This document shows positions 7,395 to 15,486 of a stretch of DNA of 38,996 nt, in pieces (the first letter of the stretch is position 1; each line of letters starts with the position of its first letter). Source of the DNA: DATJSJ01 sp035504175 (GTDB lineage Bacteria > Pseudomonadota > Alphaproteobacteria > Acetobacterales > Acetobacteraceae); assembly GCA_035504175.1 (NCBI GenBank), contig DATJSJ010000122.1, forward strand, positions 1 to 38,996. Reading direction: 5' to 3'. The notes beneath the pieces are model-generated. The model searched no databases. It was not told where the DNA came from and was given only the letters and a program-made list of their open reading frames with translations. The translations under genes and the position numbers were made by a program.

Positions 7395-8447
7395 ATGTCC
7401 CATCCCGACAGGAACAGGACCGCCCGGTTGATGAATAAGGTTGCCACCCTCGCCGACGCCCGCCCGGCACCGACCTCGGCGATCGATCTGCCGGATGCCA
7501 GCGTGCGCGTACGCGAAGCCTTCGGCATCGATACGAACATGGAGGCGCCTGCCTTCTCCGTCCGCACCGAGCATGTGCCGGATGTCGACGACGCCTACCG
7601 CTTCGACCGCGACACCACGCTCGCGATCGTCGCCGGCTTCGCCCACAACCGCCGCGTCATGATCCAGGGCTATCACGGCACCGGCAAGTCGACGCATATC
7701 GAGCAGGTCGCGGCGCGGCTGAACTGGCCCTGCATCCGCATCAACCTCGACAGCCACATCAGCCGCATCGACCTGATCGGCAAGGACGCGATCGTCCTGA
7801 AGGACGGCAAGCAGGTCACCGAATTCCGCGAGGGCATCCTGCCCTGGGCGCTGCAGAACGCCTGCGCCCTCGTGTTCGACGAATATGATGCCGGCCGCCC
7901 CGACGTGATGTTCGTGATCCAGCGCGTGCTCGAGGTCGAAGGCCGGCTGACCCTGCTCGATCAGAACCGGGTGATCCGGCCGCACCCGTCCTTCCGCCTG
8001 TTCTCCACCACCAACACGGTCGGACTGGGCGACACCACCGGCCTCTATCACGGCACCCAGCAGATCAATCAGGGCCAGATGGACCGCTGGAACATCGTCG
8101 CCACGCTGAACTACCTGCCGCACGCGCAGGAAACCGAGATCGTCATCGCCAAGCTCGGCATCGACCGCCGCGACGCCGCCGAGCGCAAGCGCATCGAGAG
8201 CATGGTGGCACTCGCGGACCTCACGCGCGCCGGCTTCATCAACGGCGACATTTCGACCGTGATGTCGCCGCGCACCGTGATCACCTGGGCGGAGAACACG
8301 CGCATCTTCGGTGATATCGGCTTCGCCTTCCGCCTCACCTTCCTGAACAAGTGCGACGAAGCCGAGCGCGCCACGGTCGCCGAGTATTATCAGCGCTGCT
8401 TCAACCAGGATCTGCCCACCGGCAACCTGGTGCGCAAGCCGGTGTGA
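7395..8447 (+). CDS. cobS: Aerobic cobaltochelatase subunit CobS (AAA+ ATPase)
   Basis: A protein of up to 350 residues. Walker A GYHGTGKST is at 92-100 (numbering from 7395), and Walker B is ALVFDEYDAG. The segments RINLDSHISRIDLIGKDA and LFSTTNTVGLGDTTGLYHGTQ are typical of CobS. CobS and CobT form a ring complex that drives CobN to insert Co2+ into hydrogenobyrinate a,c-diamide in aerobic B12 synthesis. Two starts are possible: ATG 7395 (GGGG 4 nt upstream) and ATG 7431 (MNKVATLADARP, which looks more protein-like). It follows the J-domain gene by 29 nt and precedes cobT by 91 nt. cobN is not in the window. The homologous MoxR/NorQ AAA+ proteins are alternatives, but the pairing with CobT makes CobS nearly certain. 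Confidence 0.94.
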   Translation: MSHPDRNRTARLMNKVATLADARPAPTSAIDLPDASVRVREAFGIDTNMEAPAFSVRTEHVPDVDDAYRFDRDTTLAIVAGFAHNRRVMIQGYHGTGKSTHIEQVAARLNWPCIRINLDSHISRIDLIGKDAIVLKDGKQVTEFREGILPWALQNACALVFDEYDAGRPDVMFVIQRVLEVEGRLTLLDQNRVIRPHPSFRLFSTTNTVGLGDTTGLYHGTQQINQGQMDRWNIVATLNYLPHAQETEIVIAKLGIDRRDAAERKRIESMVALADLTRAGFINGDISTVMSPRTVITWAENTRIFGDIGFAFRLTFLNKCDEAERATVAEYYQRCFNQDLPTGNLVRKPV

Positions 8448-8538
8448 CCGGCGGATTGCCGTCCCGCGCCGGCGGTCCGGGGATGCCGCCGGCCCTGCAG
8501 ACGAACGCCGGCGCGCGAACTCCGCGACCGCGCCGGCC

Positions 8539-10410
8539 ATGAGCGGCCGCAACGACCCGACCCGGTCCGAGGAGTTCAAGCGCGCCACCGCCGGCGCGCT
8601 CCGCGCCCTGGCGGCCGAGCCGGACGTGCAGGTCGCCTTCCAGCCCGGCCCGTCCGGCCTGGCCGGCAAGCGCGCCCGCCTGCCGCTCCCCACCCGCGCC
8701 CTGCCGCCGGCCGAGGTTGCACGCCTGCGCGGCGCCGCCGACAGCCTGGCGCTGCGGCTGCGCTTGCACGACGACGCGTTGCACGCCGCCCGCGCCCCGG
8801 CCCGGCGCGAGGCCAAGGACGTCTACGACGCGCTGGAACAGGCGCGCGTCGAGGTGGTCGGCGCCCGGCACATGGCCGGCGTCGCCGCCAATCTCCGTGC
8901 CCGGCTGACCGAGGAATGCGAGGCCGAGGGCTACGACCGTATGACGCGCAAGGACCAGATGCCCGCGCACGCGGCCCTGGCCCTGCTGGCGCGGGAACGC
9001 ATGTCGGGCGAGGCCACCCACGGCCCGCTGCACCGCGTGCTGGACCAGTGGCGCTCTACCCTGGGCGATGCCGCCGACGCGGCGCTGGCGGAGATGGCCG
9101 CCTCGCAGGACGACCAGGCCGCCTTCACCGGCGCCGCCCGCCGCCTGCTCGCCGCCCTCGATCTCGCCGAGGCCGAGGTCGAGGCGGAGCCGGAACCGTC
9201 CGAGGACGAATCCGAGCAGGGCGAGCAGTCCGGCGCCCAGGACAACGCCCAGGAGGGCGAGGGCAAGTCGGACTCGGAGGAACAGAGCCTGCTCGGTGCC
9301 TCGCCCGACGCGACCGAGAGCGACGCCGAGGACCAGGGCGAGACCGGCGAGGACGAGGAGGCGGTCGCCGCCGAGGGCGACGATCGGCCCGGCGGGCCGC
9401 AGCCGCGCCGCGACCGCGAGCCCGAGCGGCTCGAGACCCACTACCACGCCTACTCCCGCGCCTTCGACGAGGAGGTGGGCGCTGAGGATCTCTGCGACCC
9501 GGACGAGCTCGCCCGCCTGCGCCAGCAGCTCGACCAGCAGCTCCAACACCTGCAAAGCGTCGTCTCCAAGCTCGCCAACCGGCTGCAGCGCCGGCTCCTG
9601 GCGCAGCAGCAGCGCGCCTGGGAGTTCGATCTAGAGGAGGGGCTGCTCGACGTCGGCCGGCTCGCCCGCGTCGTCGTCAACCCGCTGCACTCGCTCTCCT
9701 ACAAGCGCGAGCGCGAAACCGAATTCCGCGACACCGTCGTCACTCTGCTGATCGACAATTCCGGCTCGATGCGCGGCCGGCCGATCACCGTCGCCGCGAT
9801 GTGCGGCGACATCCTCGCGCGCACCCTGGAACGCTGCGCGGTGAAGGTCGAAGTGCTCGGGTTCACCACCCGCGCCTGGAAGGGCGGGCAGAGCCGCGAG
9901 CGCTGGGTGCAGGACGGCAAGCCGCGCAATCCCGGTCGGCTGAACGATCTGCGCCACATCGTCTACAAGGCGGCCGACGCGCCCTGGCGCCGCGCGCGGC
10001 GCAATCTCGGTCTGATGCTGCGCGAAGGCCTGCTCAAGGAGAACATCGACGGCGAGGCGCTGCTCTGGGCCTATCGCCGCCTCATGGCGCGGGCGGAACG
10101 CCGGCGCATCCTGATGGTGATCAGCGACGGCGCGCCGGTCGACGACAGCACCCTCTCGGTCAATCCCGGCAACTATCTCGAACGCCACCTGCGCGAGGCG
10201 ATCCGCGACATCGAAGGCCGCGACCTGGTCGAGCTGATCGCAATCGGCATCGGCCACGACGTCACCCGCTACTACCGCCGCGCCGTCACCATCGTCGACG
10301 CCGAGGAGCTCGGCGGCACCATGATGAAAAAACTCGCCGAACTCTTCGACGAGGATGCCGGCCTCGCCTGGGCGCGCGCCAGCGCCGAACGCGCGGCACT
10401 GGTAATCTGA
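8539..10410 (+). CDS. cobT: Aerobic cobaltochelatase subunit CobT
   Basis: This 623-residue protein is about the usual family size. The N-terminal domain (RSEEFKRATAGALRALA ... LPLPTRAL) is followed by a very acidic Glu/Asp/Ser-rich linker at about 210-300. A C-terminal von Willebrand A domain carries the MIDAS motif D406-N-S408-G-S410 (TLLIDNSGSMRGRP) and ends with VISDGAPVDDSTLS and IGIGHDVTRYYRRAVTI. CobT binds CobS rings and docks on CobN during ATP-driven cobalt insertion; the MIDAS metal site mediates contacts. The ATG at 8539 has no good ribosome site, but the N-terminal sequence matches the family. It lies 26 nt before the HD-domain gene on the same strand. Confidence 0.94.
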   Translation: MSGRNDPTRSEEFKRATAGALRALAAEPDVQVAFQPGPSGLAGKRARLPLPTRALPPAEVARLRGAADSLALRLRLHDDALHAARAPARREAKDVYDALEQARVEVVGARHMAGVAANLRARLTEECEAEGYDRMTRKDQMPAHAALALLARERMSGEATHGPLHRVLDQWRSTLGDAADAALAEMAASQDDQAAFTGAARRLLAALDLAEAEVEAEPEPSEDESEQGEQSGAQDNAQEGEGKSDSEEQSLLGASPDATESDAEDQGETGEDEEAVAAEGDDRPGGPQPRRDREPERLETHYHAYSRAFDEEVGAEDLCDPDELARLRQQLDQQLQHLQSVVSKLANRLQRRLLAQQQRAWEFDLEEGLLDVGRLARVVVNPLHSLSYKRERETEFRDTVVTLLIDNSGSMRGRPITVAAMCGDILARTLERCAVKVEVLGFTTRAWKGGQSRERWVQDGKPRNPGRLNDLRHIVYKAADAPWRRARRNLGLMLREGLLKENIDGEALLWAYRRLMARAERRRILMVISDGAPVDDSTLSVNPGNYLERHLREAIRDIEGRDLVELIAIGIGHDVTRYYRRAVTIVDAEELGGTMMKKLAELFDEDAGLAWARASAERAALVI

Positions 10411-10436
10411 ACCGGCCTCGCACGAGGGAAAAGACC

Positions 10437-11057
10437 ATGCCCACCGTGAGCTTCGGCGCCATGAAGGACGGCACGCGCGACGACTACCTGCTGCTGCGCG
10501 AGCTGGAACGCCCCTTCATCGCCCGCACCGCCGACCGCGTCCTGCGCGAACTCGCAGCGCAGGAATCCGACACGCTCGACGGCTACCAGGTGACCCGGCT
10601 CGGCCATGCCCTGCAGACTGCAACCCGTGCATTGCGTGACGGCGCCGATACCGACTGGATCGTCGCCGCCCTGCTGCACGATATCGGCGACGGCCTCGCG
10701 CCACAGAACCACGACCGGTTCGCCGCCGAATTGCTGCGACCGTACCTGCGCGAGGAATGCACCTGGGTCGTCGCCCACCACGGCGCCTTCCAGATGATCT
10801 ACTACGCGCAGCATTACGGGTGGGATCCGGAGGAGCGCGAACGCTACCGCGACAGCCCCTACTTCAACTCCTGCGTCGACTTCTGCGAACGCTGGGACCA
10901 GGCCTCGTTCGACGGCAGCTACCCGAACGAGCCGCTGGAAACCTTCGCGCCCATGGTCCGAACCGTGTTCGCGCGCACGCCGTACGATCCGCAAACGCTA
11001 CGGGAAGGCATCGTCATCGGGCTGCCGTCGAAGAAAGGTCAGGGGCTCCGCCGCTGA
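10437..11057 (+). CDS. HD-domain metal-dependent protein of unknown substrate
   Basis: The 206-residue product is read from an ATG preceded by AGGGAA, 26 nt after cobT. The HD superfamily motif is visible: a first His in RLGHALQTA, the HD pair in AALLHDIGD, a further His in PQNHDRF, tandem His in VVAHHGAF, and a late Asp in FCERWDQ. These are metal ligands of phosphohydrolases and of the PhnZ/inositol-oxygenase-like mixed-valence di-iron oxygenases. The spacing of residues before the first His does not match the Tyr/Glu pair of PhnZ, so I do not call it a phosphonate oxygenase. Its place directly after cobS-cobT suggests co-expression, but no B12 reaction is known for it. Strong hairpins follow the stop. 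Confidence 0.75.
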   Translation: MPTVSFGAMKDGTRDDYLLLRELERPFIARTADRVLRELAAQESDTLDGYQVTRLGHALQTATRALRDGADTDWIVAALLHDIGDGLAPQNHDRFAAELLRPYLREECTWVVAHHGAFQMIYYAQHYGWDPEERERYRDSPYFNSCVDFCERWDQASFDGSYPNEPLETFAPMVRTVFARTPYDPQTLREGIVIGLPSKKGQGLRR

Positions 11058-11064
11058 AACCCCG

Positions 11065-11085
11065 GCAAAGGGCTCAGCCCTTTGC
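11065..11085 (+). terminator. Terminator-like hairpin after the HD gene
   Basis: GCAAAGGGCT and AGCCCTTTGC form a perfect 10-bp inverted repeat around a single central C, starting 8 nt after the HD-gene stop. The stem is flanked by ACCCCGG on both sides. It lacks a T-run but is the first of three consecutive hairpins in this convergent gap. Confidence 0.55.
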
Positions 11086-11100
11086 AGACCCCGGACTTGA

Positions 11101-11203
11101 AGCATGATCGCTGGAGGCGGAAACGCCGGAAGCGTGAATGATGCTTTCAAACAGTAGCTTAGAGCGTTTCAGGCTGACACGGTCAGCCTGAAACGCTCTA
11201 AGC
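11101..11203 (+). repeat. Composite palindromic repeat, copy A
   Basis: Module 1 (11101-11145) is a 45-nt hairpin. It has an outer stem AGCAT/ATGCT, a CGCT/AGCG stem, a symmetric GGA/GGA internal loop, a GGCG/CGCC stem and a GAAA loop. After an 11-nt linker, module 2 (11157-11203) is a 22-bp perfect stem with a 3-nt loop. The same two-module order recurs at 16959-17058; module 1 followed by the first bases of module 2 recurs at 35227-35291. Module 2 overlaps the end of rpmB. Confidence 0.85.
11157..11203 (-). terminator. 22-bp perfect hairpin overlapping the rpmB stop
   Basis: The arms 11157-11178 and 11182-11203 are exact reverse complements with loop ACG. On the minus strand the TTAGAGCG end of the stem contributes the TAG stop of rpmB (11198-11200). 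The hairpin sits between convergent genes and could terminate both directions. It is also module 2 of repeat copy A. Confidence 0.6.
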
Positions 11204-11494
11204 GCTGGCGCGCTTGGCCTGGGTGCGGGCGATACGACGCTTCAACGTGCGGGCCTCGACCGGCAGATTGCGGTCGGGCGTGCCGAGCAGAAACGCATCC
11301 AGGCCGCCATTGTGCTCGATCGTGCGGATCGCCCGCGTCGATAGACGCAACCGCACCGGGGCGCCCAGCACATCCGACAACAGCGACGTCGTCTGCAGAT
11401 TGGGCAGGAAACGCCGGCGCGTCTTGTTGTTGGCATGACTGACATTGTTGCCGGTCAGCACGGTCTTGCCGGTGATCTCGCAGCGACGGGACAT
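11198..11494 (-). CDS. rpmB: 50S ribosomal protein L28
   Basis: The 98-residue product reads MSRRCEITGKTVLTGNNVSH, then NNKTRRRFLPNLQ, VRLRLSTRAIRTIEHNGGLD and C-terminal basic residues, a clear L28. It binds the large subunit near the exit site. The start at 11494 follows GAGG at 11 nt; the open frame upstream is a shadow through the promoter. A near-consensus sigma-70 promoter lies at 11564-11592. The stop codon is inside a 22-bp palindrome shared with the repeat family, so the last codons (KRASA) may have been set by the element. Placement next to the cobS/cobT cluster is common in Alphaproteobacteria. Confidence 0.95.
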   Translation of the reverse strand: MSRRCEITGKTVLTGNNVSHANNKTRRRFLPNLQTTSLLSDVLGAPVRLRLSTRAIRTIEHNGGLDAFLLGTPDRNLPVEARTLKRRIARTQAKRASA

Positions 11495-11563
11495 GAGACG
11501 GAAAACCTCGATCAGAACCGGGCAACGACAATCGCGCCGCTCCGGCGACGCAGTGAGGCCGGG

Positions 11564-11592
11564 CTTATGGCGGAGCCGCCCCGCGACGTCAA
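11564..11592 (-). promoter_or_regulatory. Sigma-70-type promoter of rpmB
   Basis: On the minus strand TTGACG (11592-11587) and CATAAG (11569-11564) are separated by exactly 17 nt. The -35 matches at 5 of 6 and the -10 at 4 of 6. The predicted start is near 11557, giving a leader of about 60 nt. The -35 overlaps the stop-codon end of the upstream unknown gene (11589), so rpmB can be transcribed independently of it. Confidence 0.7.
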
Positions 11593-11888
11593 GCATGCCC
11601 GCCGGGCAGATCCTCCTCCGGCTCGCGCAGATCGCCGGACCGGACCGAAGCCATGGCGTTGCGCAGCACCTGGACGATCGCCTCGTCACCCATCGTCCGC
11701 GCCAGCAATCCCAGCGAGCCACCCAGCAGGGCCGAGGCAATCGCGAGCCCGCTCAGGCGCTGGCCCAGCATGTGCTCAATCGCCCGGTCCACGACCGCCC
11801 CGGCCTGCGCCAGCTCCGCCGGAACGGGGCCAAACGGCGTCTCCGACTCCAGGCCATCCAGCTCGGGATCGGGATCAATGGGCATCAT
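11589..11888 (-). CDS. Small protein of unknown function with one hydrophobic segment
   Basis: A 99-residue open frame starting MMPIDPDPELDG, with GGAG 5 nt before the first of two adjacent ATGs. The N-terminus is acidic and Pro-rich. A helix-forming middle (VVDRAIEHMLGQ) runs into a Gly/Ala/Leu-rich stretch (LSGLAIASALLGGSLGLL) that could be a membrane segment or a buried helix. The C-terminus is charged (SVRSGDLREPEEDLPGG). I do not recognise a family. It is on the same strand as the Atm1-type exporter, whose stop is 160 nt upstream, and before rpmB, whose promoter overlaps its last codons. Codon use and a good ribosome site support a real gene. Confidence 0.65.
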   Translation of the reverse strand: MMPIDPDPELDGLESETPFGPVPAELAQAGAVVDRAIEHMLGQRLSGLAIASALLGGSLGLLARTMGDEAIVQVLRNAMASVRSGDLREPEEDLPGGHA

Positions 11889-12048
11889 CGGCTCTCCTGG
11901 TCGCCTGCGCCCCCGGACAGCGCGCCGTCCCCTGCCGGGTGCTGCACAGATAGCGCGCCCGCGGCCCGATTGAACCCCACCGAAATCGTTTCCTGCCGGC
12001 CCGGTCGCGAACCCCCGCCCCGGACCCCCACCCGCATTGGGCCGGCCT

Positions 12049-13899
12049 TCACTGGGCCGGCACGGGATCGACGGCCAGCAGCGCTTCCTCCTGCTCCGCC
12101 TGAACACTCCACATCCCGGCATAGACGCCGTCCCGCGCCAGCAGCATCGCATGCGTGCCACGCTCCGCGATGCGGCCATCGACCAGCACGATGATCTCAT
12201 CGGCATCGACCACGGTGGACAGACGATGCGCGATCACCAGTGTGGTGCGATCGGCGGCGACCGCGCGCAGCGCCACCTGGATCTCCTGCTCGGTCCGCGT
12301 GTCGAGCGCCGAAGTCGCCTCGTCCAGGATCAGGATGCGCGGGTCCTTCAGCACGGTCCGCGCGATCGCCACGCGCTGCTTCTCGCCGCCGGACAGCTTC
12401 AGGCCGCGCTCGCCGACGATGGTATCGTATCCCTCGGGAAGCCGCAGCACGAACTCATGCACCTGCGCGACCCGTGCCGCATGCTCGATCTCCGCCTGGC
12501 TGGCACCCGGGCGGCCATAGGCGATGTTGTAGCGGATCGTGTCGTTGAACAGCACGGTGTCCTGCGGCACCACCCCGATCGCGTCGCGCAGGCTGTCCTG
12601 CGTCACGTCGCGGATGTCGTGCCCGTCGATCAGGATGCGCCCGCCGGTCACGTCATAGAAGCGGAACAGCAGCCGCGAGATCGTCGACTTGCCGGCCCCG
12701 GTCGGGCCGACGATCGCAAGCTTGCACCCCGCCGGCGCGATGAAGCCGATGCCGTGCAGGATCTCGCGCGCCGGCGCGTAGCCGAACCGCACCTCCTCGA
12801 ACACCACCGATCCCGCCGAGGCCTGTGCGAGATGCCGCGGCAGCACCGCCGCCCCCGGCTTGTCCCGCACCTCCTGTCCCACCGCCATCAGGCGGAACAT
12901 CTGCTCCATGTCCACCAGCCCCTGGCGGATCTCGCGATAGACGAAGCCGAGGAAGTTCAGCGGCTGGTACAGCTGCATCAGATACGTATTGACCAGCACG
13001 AACTTGCCGACCGTCATCGTGCCGGCCTGCACGCCCTGCGCCGCCATCAGCATGATCAGCGCCAGGCCCAGCGCGATGATCGCCGCCTGGCCGAGATTCA
13101 GCATGTTCAGCGACACCTGGCTGCGCACCGCGGCACGCTCGTAGCGCGCCAGCGCGTCATCGAAGCGCCGCGCCTCATGCGCCTCGTTGCCGAAATACTT
13201 GACCGTCTCGTAGTTCAGCAGGCTGTCCACGGCCTTGGATTGCGCCTCGCTGTCGATGTCGTTCATCGCCCGGCGAAAGCGGATCCGCCAGTTGGTGAAC
13301 AGCAGCGTGAAGGTCATGTAGAGCGCCACGGCGCCGAAGGTCAGTGCGGCGAAGCGCCAGTCGAACATCCGCCACAGAATCGCGGTGACCAGCAGCAGCT
13401 CGAAAATCGTCGGGATGATGTTGAACACGGCCAGCCGCAGCACCGCTTCGATGCCGTTGGTGCCGCGGTCGATCGCCCGTGCCAGGCCGCCGGTGTGGCG
13501 ATCGAGATGGAAGCGCAGCGACAGCCGGTGCACGTGCTGGAAGGTGCGCAGCCCCACCTTGCGCACGGTGCGCTGCTGCACCGCGGCAAACAGCGCATCG
13601 CGCAGTTCGCCGAACCCGGAGGACGCGACCCGCAGCAGGCCGTAGGAAACGATCAGCGCCACCGGCACCGCCAGCATCGCAGCCGGGCCTTTCGGCGCCA
13701 GCGCATCGACCGCGCGGCTGTAGACCAGCGGCACGTAGACGGTCGCGAACTTGGCGGCGGCCAGGCACAGGAAGGCGAGCACGACGCGCACCCGCGCCAT
13801 CGGCTCGCCCTTCGGCCACAGATAGGGCAGCAGCGCGCGGATGGTCTGCCAGGTTGAACGCGGCACGGGCGGCACGGAGGCGTCGGCGGGCACGGACAT
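12049..13899 (-). CDS. Atm1-type ABC exporter (half transporter)
   Basis: The 616-residue protein joins an N-terminal six-helix exporter domain and a C-terminal nucleotide-binding domain. The membrane part contains LPYLWPKGEP and AKFATVYVPLVYSRAVDAL, typical of the Atm1/HMT1 branch. The ATPase part shows Walker A VGPTGAGKST near 400, the signature LSGGEKQ near 500, Walker B ILILDEATSALD and the switch HRLST. Bacterial Atm1-like transporters export glutathione conjugates or metal/persulfide species. The start at 13899 (MSVPADAS) is chosen over a GTG at 13947; neither has a clear ribosome site. It is divergent from the NUDIX gene, with about 90 nt between starts. Confidence 0.9.
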   Translation of the reverse strand: MSVPADASVPPVPRSTWQTIRALLPYLWPKGEPMARVRVVLAFLCLAAAKFATVYVPLVYSRAVDALAPKGPAAMLAVPVALIVSYGLLRVASSGFGELRDALFAAVQQRTVRKVGLRTFQHVHRLSLRFHLDRHTGGLARAIDRGTNGIEAVLRLAVFNIIPTIFELLLVTAILWRMFDWRFAALTFGAVALYMTFTLLFTNWRIRFRRAMNDIDSEAQSKAVDSLLNYETVKYFGNEAHEARRFDDALARYERAAVRSQVSLNMLNLGQAAIIALGLALIMLMAAQGVQAGTMTVGKFVLVNTYLMQLYQPLNFLGFVYREIRQGLVDMEQMFRLMAVGQEVRDKPGAAVLPRHLAQASAGSVVFEEVRFGYAPAREILHGIGFIAPAGCKLAIVGPTGAGKSTISRLLFRFYDVTGGRILIDGHDIRDVTQDSLRDAIGVVPQDTVLFNDTIRYNIAYGRPGASQAEIEHAARVAQVHEFVLRLPEGYDTIVGERGLKLSGGEKQRVAIARTVLKDPRILILDEATSALDTRTEQEIQVALRAVAADRTTLVIAHRLSTVVDADEIIVLVDGRIAERGTHAMLLARDGVYAGMWSVQAEQEEALLAVDPVPAQ

Positions 13900-13988
13900 G
13901 CGGCGGGATTTGGCGGCGGGGCGAGGCAAAGGCAACGGTTCCGGCACGCGGGCTACGCAGCCGGGCAGCGATTCGCTATGCGCGTGTC

Positions 13989-14822
13989 ATGCAAGCACTG
14001 ATGCGCCACGTCGAGGCCTGCCACAACGCGGTGCTGCCGGGCGGGCGGCTGCGGCTCCGCCTCGGCGCCGATCCGATCGGCTGGGTGCGCCCCGACCTGG
14101 CGGCCGAGATCGAGCGGCTCGGCGGGAGCCGCGAGGGCGCCGCCGTGTGCATCGCCGATGCCGCGTCCTTCGAGCGCATCACCGCGGCGCTGACCAAGGC
14201 CGGGCACCTCTGGCACCGCGGCGAGCGGTTCGACGTGCGTGCCGATCCGGGCGGCCCTAATGCCGGCCGCGTGCTGGCGACGGTGGATCGCGGCGCCCTG
14301 CCGACCCTCGGCATCCAGGCCGACGGCGTGCACGTCAACGGGCTGGTGCGACGGGGCGATCGGCTTTTCCTCTGGGTGGCGCGGCGGGCGGCGGACAAGG
14401 CGATGGATCCGGGCAAGCTCGACCACCTGGTCGCGGGCGGCGTGCCCGCCGGCCTGACCGCGGCCGAGACCCTGGTCAAGGAGGCGCAGGAGGAGGCGGG
14501 TATCCCCCCGGCGCTCGCCCGTACCGCCCGGCTCGCGACGACGCTCAGCTATGCGATGGACCGCCCGGAGGGCCTCAGGCGTGACCGGCTCGACTGCTAC
14601 GATCTCGACCTGCCGGATTCGTTCCAGCCGGTGCCGGTCGACGGCGAGGTTGCCGGCTTCGAGCTCTGGCCGCTGTCGCGCGCGCTCGCGACGGTGCGCG
14701 ACACCGACGACTTCAAGTTCAACGTCAGCCTGGTGCTGATCGACCTCTTCCTGCGCAGCGCGCTGATCGACCCGGCGACACCGCACGGGCGACGCCTCCG
14801 CGCGGCGCTCGACCGCGACTGA
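13989..14822 (+). CDS. DUF4743-like / NUDIX hydrolase
   Basis: The 277-residue product has an N-terminal domain of about 120 residues (MQALMRHVEACHNA ... AAVCIADAASFERITAAL) and a C-terminal NUDIX fold. The NUDIX box is at about 149-171: GGVPAGLTAAETLVKEAQEEAGI. It has Lys in place of the usual Arg and Leu at the first Glu position, variations known from the thiamine-pyrophosphokinase-associated NUDIX group (DUF4743 proteins). Such enzymes hydrolyse oxidised thiamine diphosphate derivatives in eukaryotes; the bacterial substrate is inferred at best. The ATG at 13989 was chosen because it begins the family N-terminus; a second ATG lies four codons on. It converges on the DUF4167 gene with 14 nt between stops. 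Confidence 0.8.
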   Translation: MQALMRHVEACHNAVLPGGRLRLRLGADPIGWVRPDLAAEIERLGGSREGAAVCIADAASFERITAALTKAGHLWHRGERFDVRADPGGPNAGRVLATVDRGALPTLGIQADGVHVNGLVRRGDRLFLWVARRAADKAMDPGKLDHLVAGGVPAGLTAAETLVKEAQEEAGIPPALARTARLATTLSYAMDRPEGLRRDRLDCYDLDLPDSFQPVPVDGEVAGFELWPLSRALATVRDTDDFKFNVSLVLIDLFLRSALIDPATPHGRRLRAALDRD

Positions 14823-14836
14823 CGGAAAGCGGCGGC

Positions 14837-15277
14837 TCAGCTCTCCGGCGGCGCGGCGGCGATACGGATCTCGCGCGGCTCCGCCGCCGGCTGCTCGCCC
14901 GTGCCGGCCGGGCCGGCCTCCCCGCCTTCCTCCCCGTCGCCGAGATGACGCCGCTGGCCATTCGGACCGGGCTGGCCGTTGCCCGGCTGGCCCTGCTGCG
15001 CCGCCTGGGTCATCGCATTGAGGATGCGGAAGTAGTGCTCGGCGTGCTGGAAGTAGCTCTCCGCCATCACGCGGTCGCCGGAGCTGGTCGCGTCGCGCCC
15101 GAGCTGAAGATATTTCTCGAACAGCTGCTGGGCGGTGCCGCGGATCCGCATGTCCGGCCCATTGCTGTCGAACACGTGGTTGCGGTTCAGCGGGATGTTC
15201 CCGTTGTGATGCCGGATGCCGCCGCCCCCGCCCCCGGAGCCGCGATGGTTGCGGCCGCGCATGCGTTTCATGTTCAT
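14837..15277 (-). CDS. DUF4167-family protein
   Basis: The 146-residue product begins MNMKRMRGRNHRG, followed by a poly-Gly run, then IRHHNGNIPLNRNHVFDSNGPD and MRIRGTAQQLFEKYLQLGRDATSSGDRVMAESYFQHAEHYFRI. This is the DUF4167 pattern seen downstream of prmC throughout Alphaproteobacteria. The N-terminus is basic and may contact RNA or DNA; the middle forms amphipathic helices. The C-terminal third is low complexity (Gln/Gly/Pro/Glu). No biochemical role is established. The start could be 15277 or 15271; an AGGAAAG lies 15 nt upstream. The leader contains an 8-bp hairpin. Its position after prmC agrees with the family's usual context. Confidence 0.85.
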   Translation of the reverse strand: MNMKRMRGRNHRGSGGGGGGIRHHNGNIPLNRNHVFDSNGPDMRIRGTAQQLFEKYLQLGRDATSSGDRVMAESYFQHAEHYFRILNAMTQAAQQGQPGNGQPGPNGQRRHLGDGEEGGEAGPAGTGEQPAAEPREIRIAAAPPES

Positions 15278-15303
15278 CTGTTTGTCGCAGCACTTTCCTG
15301 TTT

Positions 15304-15330
15304 GCCGCCCGTCCCTGACCCGCGGGCGGC
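15304..15330 (-). promoter_or_regulatory. Leader hairpin before the DUF4167 gene
   Basis: GCCGCCCG and CGGGCGGC form a perfect 8-bp inverted repeat with an 11-nt loop, 27 nt upstream of the DUF4167 start and within the 209-nt gap after prmC. It could be a prmC terminator or a leader structure; no T-run follows. Confidence 0.35.
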
Positions 15331-15486
15331 GCACTGCCCCGCCCGGGCCTGGACCCAAGGAATCAAGTCGGCAACGTTGGCTTCCACGCGGCACCCCGAA
15401 CACCGTGCGACGCATCGCGTACGACGCCGGGACGTCCGGCCCTCCAGTCGTGGCAGGCAGCCGGTCCGCGCCCGCGCAAGCTAGTC

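Noticed and set aside
9180..9400. Acidic repetitive stretch in cobT considered as a tandem repeat or frameshift
   Set aside because: It is the normal Glu/Asp-rich linker of CobT; the frame is continuous.
12037..13857. 606-codon plus-strand frame opposite the Atm1-type exporter
   Set aside because: The exporter's Walker motifs and membrane helices are clear on the minus strand; the plus frame is a shadow.
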